From Acinetobacter sp. C32I (GTDB taxonomy: Bacteria > Pseudomonadota > Gammaproteobacteria > Pseudomonadales > Moraxellaceae): DNA of 64,000 nt. Position 1 is the first letter of the stretch. The number at the start of each line of letters is the position of its first letter. Below are positions 49,803 to 60,738 of this stretch, piece by piece. The position numbers and the translations under genes are program-made. Location of the stretch: NCBI RefSeq assembly GCF_023702715.1, contig NZ_CP098480.1, positions 2,418,001 to 2,482,000 on the forward strand, written 5' to 3'. A model generated the notes under the pieces. It did not search any database and was not told the DNA's origin. It worked only from the letters and a program-made list of their open reading frames with translations.

Positions 49803-49818
49803 AATCTTGGAATACGCG

Positions 49819-51132
49819 TTATTCAATTGGCTGTTGGCGTTGAATAAAGCGCGTCAAACGCTCTGCGATATCAAAACTGCCATGTTTAAACAAGATGCGC
49901 AGTCCTTGCTCAGTTGCATCAAAGATTAAACATTCAATTTTAAACTCGCCTTCTTCATCTGCTAAATGCAGCGCTAAGTCACGCGGGTGTTGATTTACAA
50001 AATCAAGCAGCTCAAGATTGTGAAGTTTTAAATACACCCCAAAGTAGGTGATATCGACAATCTTCACATCCGCTTCTATCGCAAGATGACGATGTGACAG
50101 TTTGCTTTCAGGCTGTAATACTGCAATACGCTCTTCCCCACGACGCTCAATCTGCTGCATTTGTTCACGACTCATTGTGATAATGCCATCTAAATTGTCG
50201 ATGGATTCTCCCTTTAAGAAGGTGGTAAACAAATTCATGGTTTCTTTACGGCGTTGTAGTTGCGGCACATGATCTGCATTGGCAATTAAAGCGAACTGCA
50301 TATCTTGGCATTGCAAAGCAAAATCAGCATTTTCGTGCGGCAAAGTAAAGCTGTCATACTGCCCAGCAGCCACCAAAGTTTTACATTGAGGCACAGGCAC
50401 ATCACTTAAACGCAATAAACGGTTGCAGTTAATTTCATAACGCTCACGTTCAGTTGCACTAAACTCGGCCATCTGTCTGAAGAATAAACGCTTGGCTGTT
50501 GGTGACATCCGAGTTTTATCAAGCTTGGCATGATTCACCAAATACAGAATCACGGCTTGGCCAAATTCTTCCATACGGTCTTCACGCATTAAATGCAGTG
50601 ATTCCTCCAGCAGCATCCGCCAACTTTTACGGGTTTTCTGCATCACCCCCATCAACACCATGCGATCAATCAGCTCAGGGCGTTGATCTGCAAATGAAGA
50701 AGCCACCACAGAACCCAATGACATGCCCATCACTGAAACTTTATCAAAGCCCACAATATCCAACCATTGACCGAGCATTTTAGATAAATCAGGCAGCTCC
50801 AGAATTCCAGCAGACTCACCTGTATCAACATTGCGAATTTGTTGATTCGCACCCATTGACGGTAAATCGATTAAAATAACAGGACCACTCTCAAAGAGTT
50901 GCTCAACACAATACTTATAAGAGTTAAAATTTTGAAATGCGCCCCCGACAATTACAATCGGCGTGTTGTGGATCGTTTTCGGATCTGCAATTGCCATATA
51001 TTCAATTTTCCAACCATCGATCCACGTAGTACGCGCTGGTTGCTTAAAACTGTTTTTATTGTAAATGTCGAAAAAACCAAAGCCTGTGTAGGTATGATTT
51101 ATATCCGAGTCCATTTGGATAATGGAATTCAT
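49819..51132 (-). CDS. Alpha/beta hydrolase fused to a PilZ-like domain
   Basis: A 437-residue two-domain protein. The N-terminal alpha/beta hydrolase (about residues 40-310) has the nucleophile elbow GMSLGS with Ser138, and the acid and His candidates in AAGQYDSF and NADHVPQL. The C-terminal ~110 residues carry the hallmarks of a c-di-GMP-binding PilZ domain: RxxxR (RGEER, 331-335) and 25 residues later DxTxxG (DITYFG, 360-365), where Thr replaces the usual Ser. The ATG at 51132 follows a strong GGAGGAAGGAC. The hydrolase substrate is unknown; c-di-GMP control is inferred. Confidence 0.75.
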   Translation of the reverse strand: MNSIIQMDSDINHTYTGFGFFDIYNKNSFKQPARTTWIDGWKIEYMAIADPKTIHNTPIVIVGGAFQNFNSYKYCVEQLFESGPVILIDLPSMGANQQIRNVDTGESAGILELPDLSKMLGQWLDIVGFDKVSVMGMSLGSVVASSFADQRPELIDRMVLMGVMQKTRKSWRMLLEESLHLMREDRMEEFGQAVILYLVNHAKLDKTRMSPTAKRLFFRQMAEFSATERERYEINCNRLLRLSDVPVPQCKTLVAAGQYDSFTLPHENADFALQCQDMQFALIANADHVPQLQRRKETMNLFTTFLKGESIDNLDGIITMSREQMQQIERRGEERIAVLQPESKLSHRHLAIEADVKIVDITYFGVYLKLHNLELLDFVNQHPRDLALHLADEEGEFKIECLIFDATEQGLRILFKHGSFDIAERLTRFIQRQQPIE

Positions 51133-51486
51133 GTCCTTCCTCCATCCTTGTTTATTTTTTTGTTGCAAGAATCTCATTTTCAGCGATTTCTACTTGCAAG
51201 TTAACAAATTTATAAAATTTGTATTACATTTATCCTATACTTTTTCATTCTATACATATGCACGTTTTATACGCAATCATTTCCTTAACCACTTATCTTG
51301 TTTAGAACATTAATCTTTTGCAAAATATGTAATCTCAGCTTTAGATTCAATATCTTCATCGCATTAAAATAAAAACTTTTGCGCCAATTAACGCTTCATA
51401 ATTTTTTGAATTGTCAGTTCAGCCTATTCATTGTTCAGCCGTTGACTGTTACTATCTTTATAAATACATGCAAATCTCAAACTGCT
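51133..51486. other. Intergenic region between the PilZ-like hydrolase and proA
   Basis: About 350 bp between divergent genes, AT-rich. The proA frame stays open back to 51379, but the extra residues do not resemble ProA. No regulatory element was recognised; promoters for both genes must lie here. Confidence 0.5.
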
Positions 51487-52752
51487 ATGCAAGATTCTAT
51501 TCAAAATTATATGCAACAGGTCGGTGCTCAAGCGCGTCAAGCTTCTCGTGTATTAACGAGCGCATCAACGCATTTGAAAAACCATGCCCTATCTGCAATC
51601 TATACGGCTTTGGAAAATAATCAAGCCCAAATTTTAGCAGCCAATCAAATTGATATGGACAATGGCCGTCAACGTCAACTCGACAGTGCTTTGCTTGACC
51701 GTTTAGAACTTACCCCCGCACGTTTCAAAGGCATGCTGCAAGGCTTAAAAGATGTGATTGCCTTGATTGATCCAATTGGAGAAATTACCGATTTGGCCTA
51801 TCGCCCATCAGGCATTCAGCTTGGAAAAATGCGTGTTCCTTTGGGTGTGATTGGCATGATCTATGAATCAAGACCCAATGTAACCCTTGAAGCCGCTTCA
51901 TTGGCTTTAAAATCTGGCAACGCGATTATTTTACGTGGTGGATCAGAAGCACTTGAATCGAATAAAGCTATTGCAACTGCGATTCAACATGGCCTACAAA
52001 TTTCAGGCTTGCCTGAACATGCGGTTCAAGTGATTGATACCCCTGATCGCGCCGCAGTGGGTCACCTGATTACCATGACTGAATTCGTTGATGTGATAGT
52101 GCCACGTGGTGGTAAAAGCCTGATTGAACGTATCAGCAATGAAGCACGTATTCCTGTGATTAAGCATTTAGATGGCAACTGCCATGTTTTTGTTGAAGCA
52201 CAAGCAGACTTACAGAAAGCCTTACCGATTGCACTCAATGCCAAAACACATCGTTATGGTGTGTGTAATGCCATGGAAACCTTATTGGTCGATGAAGCCA
52301 TTGCGGAAGAATTCTTACCGCGTATTGCCGAACTTTATGCTGAAAAACAGGTTGAACTACGAGGTTGCGCCGAAACTCAACGTATTTTAGGTGTATCCGT
52401 AAAAACAGCGACAGAGGAAGATTGGTATACCGAATATCTCGGACCCATTCTTGCAGTTAAAGTGGTCACTGGCATGGATGAAGCGATTGAACATATCAAT
52501 AAGTATGGTTCACACCATACCGATGCGATTATTACTGAAAACTTTAGTCTAGCCCGTGAGTTCTTGGCGCGTGTGGATTCAAGTTCGGTGATGATCAATG
52601 CTTCAACCCGCTTCGCTGATGGCTTTGAATATGGTTTAGGTGCAGAAATCGGTATTTCAACCGATAAAATCCATGCTCGTGGTCCAGTTGGTCTAGAAGG
52701 TTTAACCTCACAAAAATGGATCGTTTTTGGTGACGGTCAAATCCGCCAATAA
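51487..52752 (+). CDS. proA: Gamma-glutamyl phosphate reductase
   Basis: Second step of proline synthesis, NADPH reduction of gamma-glutamyl phosphate. The 421-residue product has the family's aldehyde-dehydrogenase-like fold, with [25 protein letters not shown] and the catalytic Cys in [16 protein letters not shown], plus [13 protein letters not shown]. The start at ATG 51487 fits the family length; an upstream in-frame extension to 51379 is improbable. No strong RBS is visible. Confidence 0.96.
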   Translation: MQDSIQNYMQQVGAQARQASRVLTSASTHLKNHALSAIYTALENNQAQILAANQIDMDNGRQRQLDSALLDRLELTPARFKGMLQGLKDVIALIDPIGEITDLAYRPSGIQLGKMRVPLGVIGMIYESRPNVTLEAASLALKSGNAIILRGGSEALESNKAIATAIQHGLQISGLPEHAVQVIDTPDRAAVGHLITMTEFVDVIVPRGGKSLIERISNEARIPVIKHLDGNCHVFVEAQADLQKALPIALNAKTHRYGVCNAMETLLVDEAIAEEFLPRIAELYAEKQVELRGCAETQRILGVSVKTATEEDWYTEYLGPILAVKVVTGMDEAIEHINKYGSHHTDAIITENFSLAREFLARVDSSSVMINASTRFADGFEYGLGAEIGISTDKIHARGPVGLEGLTSQKWIVFGDGQIRQ

Positions 52753-52775
52753 CAAAATCGAGTATTCGGACACAG

Positions 52776-52820
52776 AAACACGATAAAGGCCATTCATTTG
52801 ATCTTTATCGTGTTTTTATA
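52776..52820 (+). terminator. Terminator of proA
   Basis: Perfect 13-bp stem (AAACACGATAAAG / CTTTATCGTGTTT) with a 14-nt loop and T-rich tail. Confidence 0.85.
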
Positions 52821-53048
52821 TATTTACATACAAAAAACAATGACAAAATCAACAGATCAATCAAAACAACTGCTCATTTCCTAACTATACTGAATAGGTT
52901 GATTTATAAACGGGTCGTATAGGCTAAAGTCTATCTTCGCCAAGACGACATCCCATGTTAAAACATTGCGCTTGATTCCACTGCCTCATGCGTTGCAGCA
53001 AAATCAAAGTGTTCATCATAAAATTTAAAATCTGTTAGGTGTTCAAAC

Positions 53049-54224
53049 GTGGCTATATCTGTATTAGTAATTAACTGTGGTTCATCATCAATCAAATACG
53101 CGCTCATTTCTGAACGTCGTGAAGATCGTATTTATGGTTTGGCAGAAAACTTAGGCTCGGCAGATGCCCGTATCAAAGGCATCACGCTTGGGGGCGAACC
53201 ACTGGAACTTTTAATTCCGTATGCAGATCATGCCAAAGCACTCGAAACCTTATTGGCACGTTTAGCCAACTATAACCCGCAGGCGATTGGACACCGTGTC
53301 GTTCACGGCGGCGACATCACTAAAGCAGAATTACTCACACCAGAGTTGGTTGAGCGTATTGAAGCCGCAACGCCTCTCGCCCCTCTACACAATCCAGCAC
53401 ATTTGATTGGGATCGAAGCAACCATGCGCTTGTTCCCACAATTACCACAAGTTGCTGTATTCGATACTGCCTTCCACCAAACCATGCCTGAACGCGCCTA
53501 CCGTTATGCCTTGCCACAATTTTTATATACAGCACATCAAGTGCGTCGCTATGGTTTCCATGGAACCAGCCATGCTTATGTGACTGAACGCGCCAGCGAA
53601 TTGGCAGGCCATAAAAATGAAGGCGGCTGGCTCAGTGCACATTTAGGCAATGGCAGTTCAACCTGTGCAGTATGGAATGGTCATAGCGTCGATACCTCAA
53701 TGGGCATGACCCCGCTTGAAGGCGTAGTCATGGGCACCCGTAGTGGTGATGTCGATCCAAGCTTACATCTATTCCTTGCCAGCAACCTCGGCTGGGATAT
53801 CCAAAAAATTGACAGCATGTTGAATAAAGAAAGTGGCTTATTGGGCTTGTCTGGTTTATCCAATGATATGCGTACCTTAGTTGAAGCCTCTGAAAATGGT
53901 CATGATGGTGCAACCCTTGCGATTGAAGTGTTCTGCTATCGCTTAGCCAAATCTTTATCGGCTTTAAGTTGCGGTTTACCGCGTTTGGATGGTTTAGTAT
54001 TTACAGGTGGTATTGGTGAAAATTCAGCATATGTCCGTGAAAAAACCTTAGCTTACCTAGCGCACTTTGGTTTGCAGTTCAGCAAAGAGAAAAATAATGC
54101 ATTGCCTCGCGGTAGTGAAGGTCGTATCGACAATGGTGCAGGACCACAAATTTGGGTGATTCCAACAGATGAAGAAGGTCGTATCGCCAAAGAAACACGC
54201 CAAGTACTTGAACACACGATTTAA
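53049..54224 (+). CDS. ackA: Acetate kinase
   Basis: Interconverts acetate plus ATP and acetyl phosphate, 391 residues, cytosolic ASKHA-fold kinase. Markers: [13 protein letters not shown] at the N-terminus, [45 protein letters not shown] and [14 protein letters not shown]. The start is GTG with TTAGGTG upstream. It is followed 29 bp later by pta, and the pair forms the acetate-overflow pathway. The 232 bp upstream between the proA terminator and ackA hold no recognised element. Confidence 0.97.
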   Translation: MAISVLVINCGSSSIKYALISERREDRIYGLAENLGSADARIKGITLGGEPLELLIPYADHAKALETLLARLANYNPQAIGHRVVHGGDITKAELLTPELVERIEAATPLAPLHNPAHLIGIEATMRLFPQLPQVAVFDTAFHQTMPERAYRYALPQFLYTAHQVRRYGFHGTSHAYVTERASELAGHKNEGGWLSAHLGNGSSTCAVWNGHSVDTSMGMTPLEGVVMGTRSGDVDPSLHLFLASNLGWDIQKIDSMLNKESGLLGLSGLSNDMRTLVEASENGHDGATLAIEVFCYRLAKSLSALSCGLPRLDGLVFTGGIGENSAYVREKTLAYLAHFGLQFSKEKNNALPRGSEGRIDNGAGPQIWVIPTDEEGRIAKETRQVLEHTI

Positions 54225-54253
54225 TCAAAATATTAGACAATTCTAAGGTCATT

Positions 54254-56389
54254 ATGAATACGATTTTACTCATCCCCACAGGTGAAGGTGTTGGCTTAAC
54301 TTCAGCCTGCTTAGGTATGATCTACGCGCTAGATTGTAAAGGGATTAATGCGGGTTTCTTAAAACCCTACTCTCAAATTGCAGACACCACTGTTGACCGT
54401 ACCACGACACTCTATCGCCATTTATTTCAGCATAAATCTGCCGAGCCAATCACCTATGAAAGACTGACTCAACTAATCGCTTTGGGTGAAACAGATGAGT
54501 TACTTGAGGAGGCTGTTGCACTACACCGCCAAATTTCGGCTGATCATGATGTGATTATCGTTGAAGGTTTGGTTCCGAATGGACAAGATCATTTTGTCAG
54601 TGAAATCAATGCCGCACTGGCACAAGCACTGGATGCGCAAGTGGTTTTGGTCAGCACCGCAGATTTAGCTGATCCACGTAAAACAGCAGAAAGAGTCGAC
54701 GCGCACTTACGTCAATTCGGTGGCGCGGCCTCAGCACGCACGACAGGCGTGTTGTTTATGCGGACCAAAGGCTTGCCTGAGGGTACGGCCGAAATTCCGG
54801 TCACACTTGATCCGAGTCTACGCCTAGACCAGCACATCGATGCGTTTGCCTTAGAATTACAACGTTATAACCGCTTTATGGGCACCGATGAGCTGCCGAT
54901 TATTGGACTGGTGCCATTCAGCAATACCCTCAGTGTGCCACGTAGTTTAGATATCGCTTCGATCATCAATGGTACATGGTTACATCAAGGTGAGGCCAAA
55001 CAACGTCGTATTCTGCATACCAGTTTAATTGCATCCAATATCGAATCAGAATTGCATAAATTTGTTGCGGGCGAATTGATTATTAGCGCATCACAACGCA
55101 CCGATGCGATCTTGGCTGCCAGCCTTGCCAGCAGTAATGGTACACCGCTGGCGGGTCTGGTGTTAACCGAACAAGCTGCGCCTGCAAGCAATGTACTCGA
55201 GTTTTGCCAAAGTGCGATTAAGCAAGGGCTCCCGATCTTACACACGCCTTTAGATACATTGGAAACGGCGCAATTGCTACATCGCTTTGGCAATGAAATT
55301 CCAATAGATGATACTGAACGTGCCGAGCAAGTCACCCGTTTCGTATCGAGTCATTTGGATAGCAATTGGCTGGATCAACATACCCAGAACAACTTGCATC
55401 CTCGCCTGTCACCTTCAGCGTTCCGTTATGAGCTGGTACAAAAATCCATTGCTGCGAAAAAACGCATCGTCCTACCTGAGGGTGATGAGCCACGTACGGT
55501 ACAAGCGGCTGTCATCTGTCAAACCCGTGGCATTGCACAGTGTATTTTATTGGCAAAACCTGAATCGGTTGCCGAAGTGGCTAAAGCACGCGGTATTCAG
55601 TTACCCGATGATTTACAGATCATTGACCCTGATACCATTCGTGATCAATACATCGAACCGATGGTAGAACTGCGTAAAAGTAAGCTCGACGCACTACAAG
55701 CCAAAGCACAGTTGCAAGATACCGTGGTACTCGGCACCATGATGTTGGCACTCGATCAAGTTGATGGTTTGGTGTCTGGTGCAATTCATACCACGGCCAA
55801 CACCGTACGCCCGGCATTCCAGCTGATTAAGACCGCTCCAAACTACTCACTGGTGTCATCAATCTTCTTTATGTTGTTGCCTGATGAAGTCTATGTCTAT
55901 GGTGACTGTGCCATCAATCCAGATCCAAATGCAGAACAACTTGCCGAGATTGCGATTCAGTCTGCCGATTCAGCCAAAGCCTTTGGTCTTGATCCGCGTA
56001 TTGCCATGATCAGTTATTCCACAGGAACTTCGGGCACGGGTGCAGATGTTGAGAAAGTGGCTGAAGCGACCAAAATCGCACAGCAACGCCGTCCTGATTT
56101 ATTGATTGATGGTCCATTACAATACGATGCTGCTTCGGTTGAAAGTGTCGGTCGCCAAAAAGCGCCAGACTCACAAGTCGCAGGTCGTGCCAATGTGTTT
56201 ATTTTCCCTGATCTGAACACAGGTAATACCACCTATAAAGCGGTACAACGTGCTGCCAATGTGGTGAGTGTCGGCCCGATGCTACAAGGTTTAAATAAAC
56301 CTGTGAATGACTTGTCTCGCGGTGCTTTGGTCGATGATATTGTGTTTACCATTGCCCTGACGGCGATTCAGGCGAAGCAACAAGATTAA
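54254..56389 (+). CDS. pta: Phosphate acetyltransferase, long form
   Basis: Exchanges acetyl-CoA and acetyl phosphate. The 711-residue product is the long bacterial form. It has an N-terminal P-loop-like domain (LLIPTGEGVGLTSACLG), a central DRTGG-like domain (about 220-340) and the C-terminal catalytic PTA domain (about 385-711) with LPEGDEPRTVQAA, SGAIHTTANTVRPAFQ and YSTGTSGTGADVEKV. It is last in the ackA-pta operon and followed by a terminator. Confidence 0.97.
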   Translation: MNTILLIPTGEGVGLTSACLGMIYALDCKGINAGFLKPYSQIADTTVDRTTTLYRHLFQHKSAEPITYERLTQLIALGETDELLEEAVALHRQISADHDVIIVEGLVPNGQDHFVSEINAALAQALDAQVVLVSTADLADPRKTAERVDAHLRQFGGAASARTTGVLFMRTKGLPEGTAEIPVTLDPSLRLDQHIDAFALELQRYNRFMGTDELPIIGLVPFSNTLSVPRSLDIASIINGTWLHQGEAKQRRILHTSLIASNIESELHKFVAGELIISASQRTDAILAASLASSNGTPLAGLVLTEQAAPASNVLEFCQSAIKQGLPILHTPLDTLETAQLLHRFGNEIPIDDTERAEQVTRFVSSHLDSNWLDQHTQNNLHPRLSPSAFRYELVQKSIAAKKRIVLPEGDEPRTVQAAVICQTRGIAQCILLAKPESVAEVAKARGIQLPDDLQIIDPDTIRDQYIEPMVELRKSKLDALQAKAQLQDTVVLGTMMLALDQVDGLVSGAIHTTANTVRPAFQLIKTAPNYSLVSSIFFMLLPDEVYVYGDCAINPDPNAEQLAEIAIQSADSAKAFGLDPRIAMISYSTGTSGTGADVEKVAEATKIAQQRRPDLLIDGPLQYDAASVESVGRQKAPDSQVAGRANVFIFPDLNTGNTTYKAVQRAANVVSVGPMLQGLNKPVNDLSRGALVDDIVFTIALTAIQAKQQD

Positions 56390-56411
56390 ATCCACTATTC
56401 GCTTGAAATTG

Positions 56412-56441
56412 AAAAAGCCCTTTACATTGAAAGGGCTTTTT
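56412..56441. terminator. Bidirectional terminator after pta
   Basis: Perfect 12-bp stem (AAAAAGCCCTTT / AAAGGGCTTTTT) with a 6-nt loop, reaching the stop codon of the convergent methyltransferase. Confidence 0.9.
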
Positions 56442-57052
56442 CATTTGCAGTATTGAGCCAACCAGACCGTATGCCCCGTACATTCAACATCTTCAGCAAT
56501 CATTTTAATCAGCTTAAACCCATTGTGTTGCAGCAAAGTCTGATATTCCTCCGCTGAGAGACTGGCATGGTACAGTGGCTCTCCACATAACGAACCAATC
56601 GCCTCACCCTGCTCAGGCCCACTGCTAAACATTAAAGCTGTACCTGATTGTGCATATTCGGCAAAACGTTTAAACATGTTGCGTTGATCATCTTGGGTTA
56701 AATGGAAGAAACTATCCCACGCAACAATGCCCTGAAACTTTTGTTCAGTAAAGTACTCCCGAAAATCTTGCTGCACCCAGACTTGTTCAGGGAAAGACTG
56801 CCGTGCCATTTCAATCATGTATTCCGAAGCATCTACCCCTGTTACCTGATGTCCTTGAGCAATAAAATACGCAGCAATAGGTTGAGCTGAACCACAACCT
56901 AAATCCAAAATACTTACCGAGCTTGGGAGTAATGCTAGAAACCGATCTAGCCAAACTTTCTCAGATAGCACCTTACCTCGTAGTTCAATCCATTCACGAG
57001 CATGCTGCTGATAGAGTTCAATAATATGCTGTGCTAGATATTCCTGTACCAT
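56441..57052 (-). CDS. Class I SAM-dependent methyltransferase
   Basis: A 203-residue methyltransferase with motif I ILDLGCGSAQPIAAYF and the following acidic VTGVDASEYMIEMAR, plus VAWDSFFHLTQDDQ. The substrate is not recognisable. The gene lies 50 bp downstream of the DMT transporter gene on the same strand; the two may be co-transcribed. Confidence 0.88.
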   Translation of the reverse strand: MVQEYLAQHIIELYQQHAREWIELRGKVLSEKVWLDRFLALLPSSVSILDLGCGSAQPIAAYFIAQGHQVTGVDASEYMIEMARQSFPEQVWVQQDFREYFTEQKFQGIVAWDSFFHLTQDDQRNMFKRFAEYAQSGTALMFSSGPEQGEAIGSLCGEPLYHASLSAEEYQTLLQHNGFKLIKMIAEDVECTGHTVWLAQYCK

Positions 57053-57102
57053 GTCATTGCCTATGATGCGTCATTACTTTTTTAAAGCCATTGAGCAAAA
57101 TC

Positions 57103-58017
57103 TTAACAAGATTCTGGCTTATTTAATGTCTGAATTTTCTTGGTTTGCGGCCCTTTCACAAAGAAAATTGCATTGCCACATAGAATTAAAACCACCCCGA
57201 TCACCGCATTCATTTGCCAATGATAATCCTCCCATACCGTCGAAATCACTAAGGCCACTAAAGGAAATAACAAGGTACTATAGGCTGCCTTACCCGCACC
57301 AATCCGTCCGACCAGATAGAAATAGGCAGTGAAACCAATCACCGAACCAAAGATCGCGAGATACAGTAAAGCACTGACTGCACTGAATTGCATACTCGGG
57401 AAAAACTGATCCTGTCTAAACCATGAAATCAACGCCATCAGCAGTGAGCCATACAACATCCCGTAGGCATTGGTGGTAAAAATATCCAAGCCATGTTTTT
57501 GATGGCGCGTACTGATCATATTGCCCAAAGAGAAACCATAGGTGCCTAAAATACAGAGCCCGATACCGATCAAGGTATTGCGATTTAAAGTGGTGCCTAC
57601 CATGTCATGCCAGAACAGAGCAATAATCCCGAGTACACCTAATAAGGCCGCAGGATAAAAGCGCGAAGAAACCTGCTGAGAGAAAAATAATCGGGCATTG
57701 ATGGTATTGAAAATCACCGCCATAGAGAAAATAACGGCCTCTAAACCACTACTGATATATTGCACCGCATAATAAAAACAGACAAAGTTAAAGCCAAAAA
57801 TACAGCAGGCCTGCAACATACAAAACAGATGATCTTTACCGGCGAGTTTCTGCAACTTTCGGCTCAAAGCGACGAAAACAAATAACACCATTGCAGAAAT
57901 AAAAAAACGCCAGAACACCGCAACACTGGCTGATATCCCACTTTGTTGTTGCAGACTGATCGCAATCCATGTGGTTCCCCAGATCACCACCACCAAAGCA
58001 TATAACAGCGCATTCAT
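57103..58017 (-). CDS. DMT-superfamily (EamA) exporter
   Basis: A 304-residue inner-membrane transporter with ten hydrophobic helices and two EamA repeats; the start ALLYALVVVIWGTTWIAI is typical. Members export amino acids, metabolites or drugs; the substrate is unknown. It is divergent from an AraC-type regulator 181 bp away, which probably controls it. Confidence 0.92.
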   Translation of the reverse strand: MNALLYALVVVIWGTTWIAISLQQQSGISASVAVFWRFFISAMVLFVFVALSRKLQKLAGKDHLFCMLQACCIFGFNFVCFYYAVQYISSGLEAVIFSMAVIFNTINARLFFSQQVSSRFYPAALLGVLGIIALFWHDMVGTTLNRNTLIGIGLCILGTYGFSLGNMISTRHQKHGLDIFTTNAYGMLYGSLLMALISWFRQDQFFPSMQFSAVSALLYLAIFGSVIGFTAYFYLVGRIGAGKAAYSTLLFPLVALVISTVWEDYHWQMNAVIGVVLILCGNAIFFVKGPQTKKIQTLNKPESC

Positions 58018-58198
58018 ATCATTAGAACCAAATTCAATTACCTCGACGACTATTTTGCTGCTTTTGCGGTCATGATTACTTGCACCATCTTGCGGTGATT
58101 GTCATGGATTTGCGTTTTTCTAGATTTTTTGACCAGATGACAAAACTGGCTGAACGTTCTACACTAAACTGGATCATATTTGGCACTGCGTATAGAAG

Positions 58199-59059
58199 AT
58201 GAAATATCAGATTCTAGATCAATTACAGCAATATAAAGCGCAATTGCTCGACTCGGTAGAACTGGGTTCGGGTATGCAGTTGGCCATGTGGCAAAATAAC
58301 CAAGACCGTGTCAGCGTCTGTAGCAATCACCACACTTTGAGTATGTATATTCAGGGCGGTTATGAAAGCTATCAAAAAACCCAACAGGGCTGGCACAATG
58401 GCGGTGGCCCTGACCGGATGTGCCTAATGCCACAAGATTTCGAGTCGACTTGGGACCTACGTGATCCACTCACCTTCGTACATCTTTACTATACTGAACA
58501 GCACTTACAACGTGTGGCCGAACAAGTCTGGGATCGGGAACCGAGTCAGATCATTTTAAACCCACAAATTTTTGTGGCTGACCCACAAATTTCGATGATC
58601 TATCGACACTTCTTACTCAATGGCGCATGGCAAGATCGTGAAAACCATTTGCAGATGAGTACCGCAACAACGCTGTTACTCAATCATCTGATCAAAAATT
58701 ACAGTCATGCCCGATGGCAAGCACCTGAAGTTAAAGGGGGGCTCTCGCCTTATGTGCTTAAGCAGTTATTGGAATGGATTGATCAACATCTCCATTTGAG
58801 TTTGACCTTGTCTGATCTGGCGCAACAAGCGCAACTCAGCGAGTATCATTTTGCGCATATGTTTAAACAATCGATGCAGATGCCACCGCATCAATATGTG
58901 ATGCAACGCCGTCTTGAGCGTGCTCATCAAGCACTGGAACAGACTACAGCGAATCTGACAGAGATTGCTGTGCAATATGGTTTTAGCTCCAGCAGCCATT
59001 TTAGCCATCGCTTTAAGAAACAGTTTGGCTATAGTCCATCTCAACTGAGAAAAAACTAA
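58199..59059 (+). CDS. AraC-family transcriptional regulator
   Basis: A 286-residue regulator. The C-terminal ~100 residues hold the double helix-turn-helix: LTLSDLAQQAQLSEYHFAHMFKQ and the second motif LTEIAVQYGFSSSSHFSHRFKKQFGYSPSQLRK-like end. The N-terminal domain (about 1-170) has no recognised ligand motif. It is divergent from the DMT exporter, its likely target. The 181-bp spacer also holds a possible 32-codon frame that overlaps the start (not annotated). Confidence 0.92.
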   Translation: MKYQILDQLQQYKAQLLDSVELGSGMQLAMWQNNQDRVSVCSNHHTLSMYIQGGYESYQKTQQGWHNGGGPDRMCLMPQDFESTWDLRDPLTFVHLYYTEQHLQRVAEQVWDREPSQIILNPQIFVADPQISMIYRHFLLNGAWQDRENHLQMSTATTLLLNHLIKNYSHARWQAPEVKGGLSPYVLKQLLEWIDQHLHLSLTLSDLAQQAQLSEYHFAHMFKQSMQMPPHQYVMQRRLERAHQALEQTTANLTEIAVQYGFSSSSHFSHRFKKQFGYSPSQLRKN

Positions 59060-59206
59060 AATCCACAGCGCATCTTTTGTTGATGCAATTTAATCGAAGG
59101 CTCAGTTTAGACCTTTCGCCAAATCTAAGCTAAAACTCCCACATTCATTCCTTTTTGTCATATAATTTAGCCCGCCAGCTAATCGCCCGCTCAAGAGAAA
59201 TTTGAT

Positions 59207-60733
59207 ATGACAACGATCATCAAACAAGATGACTTGATTACATCAATCAAGGATGCCCTGCAGTTTATTTCTTACTATCACCCGCAAGACTTCATCCAAG
59301 CGATGAGCCGTGCTTACGATCGTGAAGCAAACAAAGCTGCAAAAGATGCTATTGCCCAAATCCTGATCAACTCACGTATGTGTGCTGAAGGTCACCGACC
59401 AATCTGTCAGGATACAGGGATTGTTAACGTTTTCCTTGAAGTTGGCTTAGACGTTAAATTTGATTTAACCATGAGCTTGGATGATGCTGTAAACGAAGGT
59501 GTACGCCAAGGTTATCTAGAAAACTCAAACGTACTCCGTGCTTCTGTTTTAGCAGATCCAGCTTTTGGTCGCAAAAATACCAAAGACAACACGCCTGCCG
59601 TGATTCACTACAAACTCGTTCCTGGTAATAAAGTTGATATTACCGTCGCAGCGAAGGGTGGCGGTTCAGAAAATAAATCTAAACTTGCGATGTTAAACCC
59701 ATCTGATTCAATCGTGGATTGGGTACTTAAAACTGTTCCAACTATGGGTGCAGGTTGGTGTCCACCGGGTATGCTCGGTATTGGTATCGGTGGTACTGCT
59801 GAAAAAGCCATGATGCTTGCAAAAGAAGCACTCATGGAAGAAATCAACATGGACGAATTACTTCATCGTGGCCCACAAAGCAAAATGGAAGAACTCCGTA
59901 TCGAGATCTTCGAGAAAGTGAATGCGTTGGGTATTGGCGCACAAGGTCTTGGTGGTTTAACCACAGTCCTTGATATTAAAATCAAGGATTACCCATGTCA
60001 TGCGGCAGGTAAGCCAGTGGGTATGATTCCAAACTGTGCTGCGACTCGTCACGCACACTTCCAGTTAGATGGTACTGGTGTTGCACATATTCAAGCACCA
60101 AAACTTGAAGACTACCCTGCTGTAACGTGGGATTCGTCTCAATCGAAGCGGGTCAACCTGGATACCATTACTCAAGAAGAAATGAATGCTTGGAAGCCAG
60201 GCGATACATTATTATTGAACGGTACCATTTATACAGGTCGTGATGCTGCACATAAGCGCATGGTCGACATGTTAAATAATGGCGAAGAACTTCCAGTGGA
60301 TCTCAAAGGTAAATTCATTTACTACGTGGGTCCAGTCGATCCAGTTGGCGATGAAGTGGTTGGTCCTGCTGGCCCAACAACTGCAACCCGTATGGATAAG
60401 TTCACTCGTCAAGTGTTAGAAGCAACTGGCTTATTCGGTATGATTGGTAAAGCAGACCGTGGTCCTGCTGCAATTGAAGCAATCAAAGACAATCAAGCAA
60501 CTTACTTGATGGCTGTTGGTGGCGCTGCTTACCTTGTATCTAAAGCAGTTCGTGAGGCTGAAGTTGTTGCTTTTGCAGACTTAGGTATGGAAGCAATCTA
60601 CAAATTCGTGGTTGAAGATATGCCTGTCTCTGTTGCAGTTGATGTGAATGGTACCTCAATCCATGCCACTGCACCAAAAATCTGGCAAGCAAAAATCGGT
60701 AAGATTCCAGTGGTAGATGCTGCTGCGTCATAA
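59207..60733 (+). CDS. Fumarate hydratase, class I (iron-sulfur)
   Basis: Tricarboxylic-acid-cycle enzyme converting fumarate to malate with an oxygen-sensitive [4Fe-4S] cluster. The 508-residue product shows the three cluster cysteines in CAEGHRPICQDTG, GAGWCPPGMLG and IPNCAATRHAHFQLDG, and the C-terminal beta domain around MDKFTRQVLEATG. It is a single gene with a terminator 5 bp after the stop. A TATAAT at 59161 may be its -10 box. Confidence 0.95.
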   Translation: MTTIIKQDDLITSIKDALQFISYYHPQDFIQAMSRAYDREANKAAKDAIAQILINSRMCAEGHRPICQDTGIVNVFLEVGLDVKFDLTMSLDDAVNEGVRQGYLENSNVLRASVLADPAFGRKNTKDNTPAVIHYKLVPGNKVDITVAAKGGGSENKSKLAMLNPSDSIVDWVLKTVPTMGAGWCPPGMLGIGIGGTAEKAMMLAKEALMEEINMDELLHRGPQSKMEELRIEIFEKVNALGIGAQGLGGLTTVLDIKIKDYPCHAAGKPVGMIPNCAATRHAHFQLDGTGVAHIQAPKLEDYPAVTWDSSQSKRVNLDTITQEEMNAWKPGDTLLLNGTIYTGRDAAHKRMVDMLNNGEELPVDLKGKFIYYVGPVDPVGDEVVGPAGPTTATRMDKFTRQVLEATGLFGMIGKADRGPAAIEAIKDNQATYLMAVGGAAYLVSKAVREAEVVAFADLGMEAIYKFVVEDMPVSVAVDVNGTSIHATAPKIWQAKIGKIPVVDAAAS

Positions 60734-60738
60734 AAGCC

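Noticed and set aside
51379..51486. N-terminal extension of proA
   Set aside because: The added residues do not resemble ProA and there is no RBS; the ATG at 51487 gives the standard length.
58104..58202. 32-codon frame overlapping the start of the AraC gene by ATGA
   Set aside because: No signal or conserved feature, no clear RBS, and the region should hold the promoter; considered chance, though a leader peptide cannot be excluded.
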